55,649 nucleotides of DNA, taken from contig JAQUJC010000012.1 in assembly GCA_028681135.1 (NCBI GenBank), positions 1 to 55,649 on the forward strand. Reading direction: 5' to 3'. This document shows, one piece after another, positions 1-7,738 of this stretch; position 1 is the stretch's first letter, and every line of letters begins with the position of its first letter. This DNA comes from Kiritimatiellia bacterium. GTDB taxonomy: Bacteria; Verrucomicrobiota; Kiritimatiellia; CAIQIC01; Lenti-01. A program made the translations under genes and the position numbers. The notes below the pieces were generated by a model. It was not told the DNA's origin, made no database searches, and worked only from the letters and a program-made list of their open reading frames with translations.

Positions 1-136
1 CCGGCATGACTGCCAGCAGGCTGCGTCGGAAGATGCCTTGCCAGCCCCGATCAAGACGGTCATAGCCAACCCGGCTAAAATTCTGGCGCTCGGGGTCAAA
101 CAAGCTGTTTTGTCGAGGGTCAATCTTATGTTTCAT
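1..136 (-). CDS. IS transposase, N-terminal fragment cut by window edge
   Basis: A reading frame opens at an ATG on the minus strand and runs out of the left edge, giving about 45 residues that begin MKHKIDPRQNSLFDPERQ and continue with RLDRGW, GIFRRSLL and MP. The pattern LFDP...LD..W.G.FR..LL..MP resembles the N-terminus of ISNCY/IS1182-type transposases; this family call comes from pattern memory. The catalytic region lies outside the window. No convincing ribosome-binding site precedes the ATG. The surrounding DNA is AT-richer than the rest, as expected for mobile DNA. An unrelated protein with a similar start cannot be excluded. Confidence 0.5.
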   Translation of the reverse strand, partial: MKHKIDPRQNSLFDPERQNFSRVGYDRLDRGWQGIFRRSLLAVMP

Positions 137-264
137 AATAGCTGCATTCCATTGCTGATCATGCTGTTACAATACGCGAGGCAATGGAGGAAGTCAAGTG
201 TAAAATTAACATATTTCTCTCCACAACAGACAATTACAACAACAAACGCCTTTTGTCGGTGGCA

Positions 265-331
265 CCACGCTATGGAAAACTTTTTCACACTTTTTCCACG
301 CTATGGAAAAATACTTTCCACACCGTGGAAA
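265..331. repeat. Cluster of TTTCCA direct and inverted repeats
   Basis: The 15-mer CCACGCTATGGAAAA occurs twice (265-279 and 296-310). TTTTTCCA at 291-298 pairs with TGGAAAAA at 304-311, and TTTCCAC at 315-321 pairs with GTGGAAA at 325-331. Some of these 9-mers differ by one base from a DnaA box (TTWTNCACA), for example CTTTCCACA. They could be binding sites of a protein, an IS end, or decayed iterons; the sequence alone does not decide. Confidence 0.5.
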
Positions 332-692
332 ACACACATCCGTCCGTAACAGTCGCACCATTCATAATTGAGCGGTTTGACTTCTGGCTGCTCACTTAAA
401 AAGTGACGGTGAATGTGCCTATTGGGTGGCGCTGCCCTCCCCCCCTTGCTTTACAGCAATAAATAAGCAACAGGACTATCAGCCTCCGATGATCACGCCA
501 TAAAAAATACACCTGGCTTACGTGTCAGAAATCTTGCCTTCGGTCATGTGTCATTCGAGCACGTGACGGCATCCATGGCCGCGCTCGCGCACACGACGCC
601 AAACAGTCGCTACAAAACCAGCGGGACACCACCACGAGCGACTCCGTTGAAAAACCCCCTCGATAAATATCCACCCCATGATCACCCAAATA

Positions 693-716
693 TATCGGAG
701 TTTATAAAGTCCGATA
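693..716. repeat. 24-bp palindrome with TTTATAAA core, copy 1
   Basis: Seven-base arms TATCGGA and TCCGATA enclose GTTTATAAAG, whose central TTTATAAA is itself palindromic; only the flanking G/G pair breaks the symmetry. The outer bases A692/T717 extend the pairing. The identical 24 bases recur at 779-802. No T-run follows, so a protein-binding site is more likely than a terminator. Confidence 0.6.
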
Positions 717-770
717 TTTTCTTGCTCTAATATCCCTGTAAACAAAGGTGATTGATAAAAGGCAGACTTG

Positions 771-811
771 CCTCAATTTATCGGAGTTTATAAAGTCCGA
801 TAAAATTGAGG
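771..811. repeat. 41-bp palindrome with TTTATAAA core, copy 2
   Basis: The same 24-base core as the copy at 693-716 is extended by the arms CCTCAATTT and AAAATTGAGG, giving a near-perfect 41-base inverted repeat with a one-base slip. Exact conservation of the core against divergent flanks suggests that the core is the functional part. No gene starts within 200 bases downstream on the plus strand. Confidence 0.6.
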
Positions 812-1010
812 GGATAAAGTTTGTTGCTGTTAAAGTGGCACAGCGACAGTCTTTCAGACGTACTCTGCGCGAAATCGGTCAAATCCGCAGATCGGTTGGT
901 CCCCTGTTCTTTTTCCTGGTGTCCAGATTCATGTAGAATGTCATATTATTGTGCCTCCCCATGCCTAACAGTGTTTTCATCCATGCTGATGAATAATCCC
1001 GGCCAGGCGG

Positions 1011-1451
1011 TTACACGACCGTTTGGGCGGGGATGAGAATAACGGGGCGTGCGGCGCAGTGCAGCACTTGGCGGGTAACGGAGCCGACGTAGGGGCCCGA
1101 GGTCGTTGCGCGCGCATGAGTGCCCATGAGAATGGCATCGATGTGCAGGCGATCGGTTTCCTGTAAAATCATGGCGGCGACATCGCCTTGGACCAACAGT
1201 GCGTTGGTACGAATGCCGTCCTTGCGGAGTTCGATGGCGAGAGCTTCGAGTTGGTTTTCGGCGTGTTGGGTTTTGTAAGTCGACGCCAGTCGGATATTTT
1301 CGGAGCGAGCGCCATAGCCAACGAAATCGGGGTCGGGAGGGGCGACGTGGAGTAGGATGAGTTCGGCGGATAGACGACGAGCCCAGAGAATGGTTTCGCG
1401 GAGAACGGCGGGGCTGGAGCGGGAGAGATCGAGGGCAGCAAGGAGTTTCAT
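1011..1451 (-). CDS. Universal stress protein (UspA family)
   Basis: This is a small cytoplasmic stress protein of 146 residues, the usual length for a single Usp domain. It begins MKLLAALDLSRSSPAVL, with the family's first beta strand and Asp. It contains ILLHVAPPDPD and the C-terminal nucleotide-loop region MGTHARATTSGPYVGSV followed by ARPVILIP. In the ATP-binding G-X2-G-X9-G-S/T motif the second Gly is Ala (GTHA), so nucleotide binding may be weakened. An upstream in-frame ATG exists, but the start at MKLL matches the family and AGGA lies about 14 bases before it. The gene stands alone and is divergent from aroE. Confidence 0.88.
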   Translation of the reverse strand: MKLLAALDLSRSSPAVLRETILWARRLSAELILLHVAPPDPDFVGYGARSENIRLASTYKTQHAENQLEALAIELRKDGIRTNALLVQGDVAAMILQETDRLHIDAILMGTHARATTSGPYVGSVTRQVLHCAARPVILIPAQTVV

Positions 1452-1854
1452 AGTGGGATTCTGTTTCCTGATGGCAACTGTACGGTGTCCGCCAGCCGCG
1501 GGCAAGGGTTGGTTTTGGGCGGGGGGTTATTAGTGGTCGAACGCAAAGGTCCCGCGCCCCGTGTGGGGCGCGACGGTCATGATGGACCGATTGAATTGGT
1601 CGGGTTCAGTCGCTTGGTTGCGCAAAGGGAAAACTGTTTAGATATCAGAGAGCAACGGATTCAGGGACTACGCCGCAACCATTCGCCAAAGCACATCCCC
1701 TCACAATGGGGTGGCGGATAGTCCGTACGGGGGGAGCTGAGTCGCTGGATATGAGTCTCGCGCAGATGAACCCGACAACGCGCTGATTGCCTTCCCGACT
1801 GCCCTTTTGAAGCCTTTTACTCTTTCCCTTCCCGGTAAAATGCGCCACTGTTTT
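1452..1854. other. Intergenic region between usp and aroE
   Basis: No gene is supported here. The region contains a GC hairpin (GCGCCCC at 1554-1560 pairing with GGGGCGC at 1565-1571, loop GTGT) without a following T-run. It must carry the promoters for the divergent usp and aroE genes, but no convincing -35/-10 pair could be assigned. Confidence 0.4.
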
Positions 1855-2736
1855 ATGGTGATGAAGAACGATTCGAGCACTCCCTTTGCTTTGCTGGGCC
1901 ATCCGGTTGGCCATTCGCTTTCCCCCGCCATGCACAACGCGGCATTCGCGTCCCTCGGCTTGCGCGCGCGCTATACCCTGTTGGATGTCGCCCCGCGCGA
2001 CCTGACCACAACGCTCGACGAACTCCACGCCAGCGGTTTTGGCGGACTCAACATCACCATCCCCCACAAGGAAGCCGCCTGCCGCTTTCTGGCCCGCCAC
2101 CACACGCTCGCCGAGTCGGCCCGCGCCCTGCAAGCCGTCAATACCATCGTTTTTCAGCGTGACGGCTCCCTGGTCGGTCACAATACCGATGCCCCTGGAT
2201 TTCTCGATGCCCTTAAGGACGCGTTCCGTGCCAGCCCCCGCGGCAAACGCGTCCTTCTGCTCGGGTGCGGCGGTGCCGGACGCGCCCTGGCGCTCACGTG
2301 CGCCCGGCAGGGTGCGGCCTCCATCCACGTTGCCGATGTCCAGCCCGCCGCGCGCCGTCGCCTGCTGCGCGCGCTGCGGCAGACTGCCCCCGGGCTACCG
2401 ATCGGCGGCATCGCGCTCAGCCGCGCGGCCCGCGCGGCCCGCGAGTGCGATCTCATTATCCAGGCCACCCCCGTGGGCATGCAGCCGGGCGACCCCTCGC
2501 TCCTGCCCCCCGATGCCTTCCGCCCGGGGCACCTGGTCTTTGACCTCATCTATAATCCCGCTGAAACCCCGCTACTTGCTATCGCGCGCGCCGCCGGGGC
2601 CCGCACCGCCAACGGACTCGGCATGCTGCTGCATCAAGGCGCCCGCGCTTTCCGCCTCTGGACCAAACGCCCACCGCCTATTCCCGTCATGCGCGCCGCC
2701 CTCGAAAATGCCCTCCAGGCCCAAAAAGCCCGATGA
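1855..2736 (+). CDS. aroE: Shikimate dehydrogenase (NADP+)
   Basis: The enzyme reduces 3-dehydroshikimate to shikimate with NADPH in the aromatic amino acid (chorismate) pathway, in the cytoplasm. Family motifs are complete: SLSPAMHN near residues 21-28, NITIPHK with the catalytic Lys about residue 72, AVNTI, GHNTD with Asp about residue 112, the nucleotide loop LLGCGGAGRA, QATPVGM, DLIYNPAETP and the C-terminal NGLGMLLHQGA. Two adjacent ATGs (1855 and 1861) are possible and no strong ribosome-binding site discriminates between them; a longer TTG start is less likely. The stop overlaps the next start as ATGA, so translation is probably coupled to the prepilin peptidase. Confidence 0.96.
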   Translation: MVMKNDSSTPFALLGHPVGHSLSPAMHNAAFASLGLRARYTLLDVAPRDLTTTLDELHASGFGGLNITIPHKEAACRFLARHHTLAESARALQAVNTIVFQRDGSLVGHNTDAPGFLDALKDAFRASPRGKRVLLLGCGGAGRALALTCARQGAASIHVADVQPAARRRLLRALRQTAPGLPIGGIALSRAARAARECDLIIQATPVGMQPGDPSLLPPDAFRPGHLVFDLIYNPAETPLLAIARAAGARTANGLGMLLHQGARAFRLWTKRPPPIPVMRAALENALQAQKAR

Positions 2737-3644
2737 CGCTGACACCGGCATTTTATGGGGCACTCTCCGCCTTCATTTTTCTGGCCGGGCTGTGCATCGG
2801 CAGTTTCCTCAATGTCTGCATCTGGCGCATCCCGCGCGACGAATCCATTGTGTGGCCCGGCTCGCATTGTCCAACGTGCTCCCATGCCATTGCCCCGTGG
2901 GACAACATCCCGCTGCTGTCCTGGCTGGTGCTCAACGGACGCTGCCGCCACTGCCAGGCCCCGATCTCGCCGCGTTATTTTGTGGTCGAACTACTCACGG
3001 GAGGACTCTTCACCGCCATCTGGCTGGCCCACGGCTGGTCCATCCTCACCCCCGTCTATATCGTGTTTACCGCCGCGCTGATCCTGGCCACCTTCATTGA
3101 TATCGACCATTTGATCCTGCCCGACCGCATCACCATCGGCGGCATGATCCTCGGCCCCCTCCTATCTGTCGCCCTGCCCGCGCTGCACGGCCAAACCCAA
3201 CGCCTCCCCGCGCTGATGCAGTCGGGCATTGGCCTCGCGCTCGGCTACGGCATTTTGTGGCTCGTCGCCACCCTTGGCCGGGTCATACTCAAGCGCGACG
3301 CCATGGGCTTCGGCGACGTCAAATTGCTCGGGGCGATTGGTGCCTGCCTGGGCTGGCAAGCGGTGCTGTTCACGATCTTCGTCTCATCGCTCAGCGGCAC
3401 TCTACTCGGGTTCGCCCTGATTGGCCTTGGCCGCAAAGAGCTGCAAAGCAAAATCCCCTATGGCCCGCACATTGCACTGGCCGCGGTGCTGTGGATGCTC
3501 TGCGGCCCCGCCTGCATCGCCGCCTATCTTGACTGGGCCCGGCCCGCCGCCGCGCTCGTGCCATCGCTGACGGCCGGGCCAGCCCCCGGCCCGTTTCTTT
3601 TGTCTGCCGCCTTCATCGGACTCCCCCCCCCCACCCGCCCATGA
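2733..3644 (+). CDS. pilD: Prepilin peptidase / N-methyltransferase (A24 family)
   Basis: This inner-membrane aspartic peptidase cleaves the leaders of type IV prepilins and T2SS pseudopilins and usually methylates the new N-terminus. The 303-residue polytopic protein has the cytosolic zinc-binding CPTC and CRHC pairs, the first catalytic Asp in DIDHLILPDR and the second in GFGDVKLLG. The start overlaps the aroE stop by 4 bases, and its own stop overlaps the next start in the same way, so the three genes form a tight operon. Its substrates probably include the pseudopilin cluster and the H-X9-DG prepilin found elsewhere in this window. Confidence 0.95.
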   Translation: MTLTPAFYGALSAFIFLAGLCIGSFLNVCIWRIPRDESIVWPGSHCPTCSHAIAPWDNIPLLSWLVLNGRCRHCQAPISPRYFVVELLTGGLFTAIWLAHGWSILTPVYIVFTAALILATFIDIDHLILPDRITIGGMILGPLLSVALPALHGQTQRLPALMQSGIGLALGYGILWLVATLGRVILKRDAMGFGDVKLLGAIGACLGWQAVLFTIFVSSLSGTLLGFALIGLGRKELQSKIPYGPHIALAAVLWMLCGPACIAAYLDWARPAAALVPSLTAGPAPGPFLLSAAFIGLPPPTRP

Positions 3645-4735
3645 CAGGACCCGCCATGAACCAGCCCCCCCCCTTTTCCCACTCACAACGCCTGAGTGCC
3701 ACGGCCCTATCGCTTGGGCTGCTGGCTGTCATTGCCGTGGGGTTCGTCCTCAAAGCTGCGCAAGGCGTTGTCATTCCTCTGCTCATTGCCTGGCTCCTGA
3801 GCTATCTGCTCGCCCCCCCGGTCAACTTTTTGGTCCGCCGCCTCAGGCTCCCCGTTTTCCTATCGGTCACCTGCGTCGTCATCCTGCTGCTGCTCGCGTC
3901 CTGGGGCACCGGGATTGTCATCCAGCAACGGCTACTTGGCTTTGCCAAAGCCTTCCCCGAGTACCAGGCACGCCTCGCCAAAATCCTCGAGCACTACGGC
4001 ACCCTCTACGACCTGCCCAGCTTTGCCATTCAGGAGCCCAACTGGCCCGCCCAGCTCGGGCCCCTGGTGGTGCAAACCTCCAAGTTTTTCATCACGTTCA
4101 TTTCCAATGCCGTCCTGGTGGTGATCTTCCTGGTGTTCATGTTGCTGGCCAAACCGTTTGGCAACGATAAACTCCGCGCCGCGTTTCCGGATCGCGCCGA
4201 TACCATTTTAAAAATCACCGGCACCATCTCCCGCCAGATCAGCGCCTATCTCGGTGCGCTCTTTGTGATCTCCCTCGTTACTGGGCTGCTGGTTTGGGGC
4301 GCGTTGGTCTGGCTTGGCGTGGAGTTTGCCTTCACGTGGGGCCTGTTGGCCTTTGTTCTTAATTTCATCCCCACGCTTGGGTCCATTATCGCCAGCATCC
4401 CCCCCATTTTGATGGCCCTGGTCCAGCACGCGCCCCAGACCTGGCCCGCCATCGGCGTTGCCCTCACCCTGGGCATCATACAACTGACGCTCGGCAATTT
4501 CATCGCCCCAAAAATATATGGCGACCGCCTCAACCTCTCTCCGGTAGTGATCCTGCTCTTCCTGCTCTTCTGGGGTTGGCTGTGGGGCATAACCGGCGCA
4601 CTGCTGGCCGTACCTATTGCGGCCGCCATACAGATCACCCTCGCCCACATCCCCCCCCTCGCCCCCCTCGCCGTCATCATGGGCTCCGGCAAACGCTACG
4701 CCCAAAAGAAGCTGCCGCCCGACAAACAGCAGTAA
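3641..4735 (+). CDS. AI-2E family transporter (PerM-type permease)
   Basis: The 364-residue polytopic membrane protein belongs to the UPF0118/AI-2E (PF01594) family. It shows the N-terminal hydrophobic pair around VIPLLIAWLLSYLLAPPVNFL, a periplasmic stretch, and the conserved C-terminal half with LAFVLNFIPTLGSIIASIPP, GNFIAPKIYGDRLNLSPVVILL and a late GALLAVPIAAAI helix. Members have been linked to autoinducer-2 export and to ion transport, so the substrate is open. It is the last gene of the aroE-pilD operon; a second in-frame ATG five codons downstream (3656) is an alternative start. Confidence 0.9.
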   Translation: MTGPAMNQPPPFSHSQRLSATALSLGLLAVIAVGFVLKAAQGVVIPLLIAWLLSYLLAPPVNFLVRRLRLPVFLSVTCVVILLLLASWGTGIVIQQRLLGFAKAFPEYQARLAKILEHYGTLYDLPSFAIQEPNWPAQLGPLVVQTSKFFITFISNAVLVVIFLVFMLLAKPFGNDKLRAAFPDRADTILKITGTISRQISAYLGALFVISLVTGLLVWGALVWLGVEFAFTWGLLAFVLNFIPTLGSIIASIPPILMALVQHAPQTWPAIGVALTLGIIQLTLGNFIAPKIYGDRLNLSPVVILLFLLFWGWLWGITGALLAVPIAAAIQITLAHIPPLAPLAVIMGSGKRYAQKKLPPDKQQ

Positions 4736-4885
4736 TTCGGCAGGCTCCGGCCAGGGATCAGGGACCAACTGCTTTTCGTTGTTTGCCCCCCTCATCTCTG
4801 CCTTATTCGTGGCTGAAAATGTTTCACGTCGTGGTACTGTTCTGTTGCCGTTGCAATAAAAGCGCCCCCTGATCCGTCTGTTGTG

Positions 4886-5500
4886 ATGAAAGCCAAACAC
4901 CATTTGAACTCACCAACGGACACACCTGATGAACACCTCCTGGCAGCCTGGCGACGCGGCGACACAGACGCACTGGGCCAACTGGTCGAGAAATATAGGC
5001 GTCCGCTCTTTGCCTTCCTCATCCGCTTTGCCGACGACCCCGGCCAGGCCGACGACTGGTTTCAGGAAACCTGGGTCCGGGCCATTCAGCACATGAGTCT
5101 ATTTCGACACAAGAATCTACTCGGGTGGCTCTTCCGCATTGCCCACAATCTGATCATCGATCAATCCCGGCGGCGGAAGCCCGACACCTCTCTCGATGCC
5201 CCGCTCGCCGACAGCGGCGTCTCTTTTGGCGATACGCTGCCCGCCGCCTCCCTCTCCCCCGCCATTGAAGCTGCCGGACGCGACATCGGCCGGCAGATCG
5301 AGGCCGCCGCCAACCGCCTGCCACTTGAACAGCGCGAGGTCTTCTGGCTGCGCATGGCCGCCGGCTTGCCGTTTCGCGAGATCGCCCGCATCCAGAAAAC
5401 CTCGATCAACACCGCGCTGGCGCGCATGTCCTATGCCCTCGACAAACTACGCGTCAGCCTTGGCCCCGCCTACCATGAATTGAAGGAGATCGGCTCATGA
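4886..5500 (+). CDS. ECF-type RNA polymerase sigma factor
   Basis: The 204-residue protein has the two-domain ECF layout. Region 2 runs through LVEKYRRPLFAFLIRFADDPGQADD, with FQETWVRA and WLFRIAHNLIIDQSRR for -10 recognition. Region 4 has LPLEQREVFWLRMAAGLPFREIA and a helix-turn-helix ending in ALDKLRVSL. The linker is long and rich in Ala/Pro. GTG at 4883 directly precedes the chosen ATG and could also serve. The stop overlaps the next gene by 4 bases (ATGA), the usual arrangement of a sigma factor with its membrane anti-sigma factor. Confidence 0.93.
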   Translation: MKAKHHLNSPTDTPDEHLLAAWRRGDTDALGQLVEKYRRPLFAFLIRFADDPGQADDWFQETWVRAIQHMSLFRHKNLLGWLFRIAHNLIIDQSRRRKPDTSLDAPLADSGVSFGDTLPAASLSPAIEAAGRDIGRQIEAAANRLPLEQREVFWLRMAAGLPFREIARIQKTSINTALARMSYALDKLRVSLGPAYHELKEIGS

Positions 5501-5967
5501 CCCCCCATCCACTCAAACATCTTTTGCTGCTGGAACAGTCCGGCGAACTGTCCGACCGCCAGCAGCGCGTCCTCGACGCGGAACTTGCCCAGTCTGCCGC
5601 GGCCCGTGAGATGCGCCGTGCCCTTCATGGCCTCGCCGCGGCACTGCCCGAGCCAACGACGCCCCCCTCCCCCGACGCAGCCGCCCACATTGCCGCCCGT
5701 CTGGCGCAAACCGCCCCCCCCGCCCCCCATTTCCGCCGGCCCGCCCAAATCATTCTGGCTGCGGCCGCCGCCCTCGCGCTTTTCTTGAGCATTCAAACCT
5801 TCCGCACCCACCGCCCTCCCACCGCTGCGGCACCCCAATTGGCCCGCGTCGAGACTGAGGCCGCCGCCGACCATGAGTGGACCGACCCGCTCGAAGACGA
5901 CTTTGCTGAACTCGAACGCCTGCTCCTCGCTATCTCCGACAATCCATTTGAATTCGCCGATCTATAA
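5497..5967 (+). CDS. Putative membrane anti-sigma factor
   Basis: The 156-residue protein starts inside the stop codon of the ECF sigma gene, so the two are co-translated. It has a cytoplasmic N-terminal part beginning LLLLEQSGELSDRQQ, a proline-rich linker, one membrane helix near residues 85-105 (IILAAAAALALFLSIQTF) and an acidic periplasmic tail. This matches the topology of anti-sigma factors, but I see no zinc-binding HXXXCXXC motif, so the assignment rests on position and topology. The following periplasmic protein probably belongs to the same sensing unit. Confidence 0.65.
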   Translation: MTPHPLKHLLLLEQSGELSDRQQRVLDAELAQSAAAREMRRALHGLAAALPEPTTPPSPDAAAHIAARLAQTAPPAPHFRRPAQIILAAAAALALFLSIQTFRTHRPPTAAAPQLARVETEAAADHEWTDPLEDDFAELERLLLAISDNPFEFADL

Positions 5968-5995
5968 ACCCACCAACCCCGAAAGGACCCGACCC

Positions 5996-6616
5996 ATGAA
6001 AAAGCCCCTGATCCTGATAACCATCGCCGCCCTGGCGGCAGGTGCCGCCTACGCCCAACCGGGCCAACGCCGCGGCCAGATGCGCGACCACCGCGCCGCT
6101 GAAGACTGCGACTTGACCGGTCCCGGTCCCCGCGCCGGCAACGCCATGCGCGGACACGATCACCGCGGACACGACCAACGCAACGCCAATCGGAACAAGC
6201 GCGGCGGCCCCATGTCCGATGAGTTGCGCAAAGACATTCGCGCCCAACATCAAGCCATCCGCGATCTCGTCGGTGCTGCGCGCGTCGAAACCGATGACGC
6301 TAAAAAGGCCGTCCTCGTCGAACAGCTCCGCACCAAGCTCGGTGCCATCGCCGACCGCGTGCAGGCCCATCAAAAGGAACGCCTGGCCCAGGCCGAGGAA
6401 CGCCTGACCTCCCTCAAGGAGCGTATCGCTGAAACCGATGCCAATCGCGACACCTTGATCGACGAACAGATCGAGCGCCTTCTCGCCGGCGAACGCCCCG
6501 GCCGCCCCGCGGCTTTCGCCGACTTCCCCTATGCCAAGGGCGCACGTCGCGGCCGCAAGGCCCCCCCATGCGGGGACGACATGCCCGAAGACATGCCCCC
6601 GCCACCCGCGGAATAA
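5996..6616 (+). CDS. Exported charged helical protein (Spy/CpxP-like)
   Basis: The 206-residue protein has a clear signal peptide (MKKPLILITIAALAAGAAYA, then Q). A His/Arg/Asp-rich segment with repeated RGHDHRGHDQ follows. Next comes a long amphipathic helical region (KDIRAQHQAIRDLV through LKERIAETDANR) and an acidic Pro-rich tail. Size, charge and helices recall periplasmic Spy/CpxP-type chaperones or metal-sensing CnrX-like proteins, but no LTXXQ signature is obvious. GAAAGGA lies nine bases before the ATG. It follows the sigma/anti-sigma pair and precedes a good terminator, so the three genes probably form one envelope-stress operon. Confidence 0.65.
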   Translation: MKKPLILITIAALAAGAAYAQPGQRRGQMRDHRAAEDCDLTGPGPRAGNAMRGHDHRGHDQRNANRNKRGGPMSDELRKDIRAQHQAIRDLVGAARVETDDAKKAVLVEQLRTKLGAIADRVQAHQKERLAQAEERLTSLKERIAETDANRDTLIDEQIERLLAGERPGRPAAFADFPYAKGARRGRKAPPCGDDMPEDMPPPPAE

Positions 6617-6632
6617 TCCCCGCGCGCAACTA

Positions 6633-6659
6633 GGCCCCGCCCCCCGGCGGGGCCTTTTT
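6633..6659 (+). terminator. Rho-independent terminator after the sigma-factor operon
   Basis: The nine-base stem GGCCCCGCC / GGCGGGGCC has a CCCC loop and is followed directly by TTTTT. It lies 16 bases after the stop codon of the exported helical protein and ends the ECF operon; the next gene points the other way. Confidence 0.9.
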
Positions 6660-6730
6660 CACGGCACCCCCCCTTTATTTTTGCGGCTTTTTGTCCTGTG
6701 CGCAGTTAACACCGCGGCGCCCCCTGTTGA

Positions 6731-7723
6731 CTAGAAACTCCACACCAACGACGTCGTGGTCAGCACGTCATTGTTTTCCTTGTCATCGGCCGGCTGGCTT
6801 TCATAGCGGTTTTCCACCGTGAAGCGCATACTCAAATTGGCCACCAACACCGACTCCAGCCCCACTTCGGCATTGACGAAATAGACCCGCGAATCCTCCA
6901 AACTGTTCAGGTATTCAATGGATTCCCATACCTGGAAGCTGGGCGTGAGCATAATTTCCAGGTACTGGGCCACGCGCCCGGCCACAAACCCTTCCGTCTC
7001 GCCGCCTTTTCTTTCGGCCACATACCCCGGTCCTATCTCCACATTCACCACTGTGCGATCGGTCCAAATCAGGTGCCGCCCCAACGAAATACTGCTGCGA
7101 ACACGATACGACAAATCAGCAATTTGATCATAAAACGCATGCCCCGCCATGGCGACATACATCCGCTCCGAGAATCGACGCTGAATCTGGCCCTCTAGCG
7201 TCGCATTTTCGGTATCTTTTTCGTTGTCGCTCTCACCATAGCGTCCGGCGGCTTTGAGATAATAATAATTTAGATCCGTTTCTTTGCTGGCGGTGACCGC
7301 CCCTTTGAAATTTAGGGTATCGCTATTGCCGCTGGCCGACTGCAGCCCCAGGTCCAGCTTGAGCTTCCAGGCGTCTTTAGGTTTTTTCACCTTATTTTTG
7401 TTGGTGGGTTTGTGTACCCGCCCCGAGACCCCATACCGGGATCTCGCCCCCTGAAATGCCTTTTTCATTTCGACCCCGTGGTAGGCCGGCGGTGGCTTGA
7501 CGGACTGGGCGGGTGCCGCAGGCTCCTCCGCTTCCTCCGCGGGCATATCCTGCGGCGGCGGCACAACCGGCATCTCCAGCTCGGGTGTCAGCGCAGGAGC
7601 ATTTGTTTCACTAGCAGGTTGCGTCGGGACAGCCTGGGCCCACGTAAGGCCCGTGATCCCCCACGCCAGCACGCCAACACCAACACCTCGCCACCATCGC
7701 CCAAGACTGATGTCCAGATGCAT
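6731..7723 (-). CDS. Outer-membrane beta-barrel protein, DUF481/YdiY-like
   Basis: The 330-residue exported protein has a signal peptide ending near GLTWAQA and a Pro/Ala/Glu-rich linker to about residue 75. A C-terminal domain of alternating beta strands follows, beginning KLKLDLGLQSASGNSDTLNF and ending in the aromatic TTSLVWSF, as outer-membrane barrels do. The SGNS/NSD start and the strand pattern match the salt-induced outer-membrane protein family DUF481. It begins 15 bases after the preceding minus-strand gene and is probably transcribed with it. Its function is unknown. Confidence 0.75.
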   Translation of the reverse strand: MHLDISLGRWWRGVGVGVLAWGITGLTWAQAVPTQPASETNAPALTPELEMPVVPPPQDMPAEEAEEPAAPAQSVKPPPAYHGVEMKKAFQGARSRYGVSGRVHKPTNKNKVKKPKDAWKLKLDLGLQSASGNSDTLNFKGAVTASKETDLNYYYLKAAGRYGESDNEKDTENATLEGQIQRRFSERMYVAMAGHAFYDQIADLSYRVRSSISLGRHLIWTDRTVVNVEIGPGYVAERKGGETEGFVAGRVAQYLEIMLTPSFQVWESIEYLNSLEDSRVYFVNAEVGLESVLVANLSMRFTVENRYESQPADDKENNDVLTTTSLVWSF

Positions 7724-7738
7724 TCTTCGGCTGATCCC

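Larger units (their letters stand above)
137..1010. other. AT-richer gene-poor region with short palindromes
   Basis: I see no credible protein gene here. The open frames are short, lack homology that I recognise and have poor codon structure. The stretch holds a cluster of TTTCCA-type inverted repeats near its left end, a small TCACTT/AAGTGA palindrome around 390-405, and a pair of TTTATAAA-centred palindromes described separately. It lies between a partial IS transposase and a universal stress protein gene, so decayed mobile DNA is a plausible origin. Confidence 0.5.

Noticed and set aside
240..345. Replication origin with DnaA boxes
   Set aside because: Some 9-mers are one base from a DnaA box, but there is no dnaA, AT-rich unwinding element or partition gene nearby, and an IS transposase start is close by.
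38..399. Short plus-strand frames at the left edge
   Set aside because: They overlap the partial transposase on the other strand and low-complexity repeats, with no ribosome-binding site or recognisable motif.
2039..3100. 353-codon frame overlapping aroE and the prepilin peptidase
   Set aside because: It is a +2 frame across two genes with full family motifs, and its product is Pro/Ser/Arg-rich low complexity.
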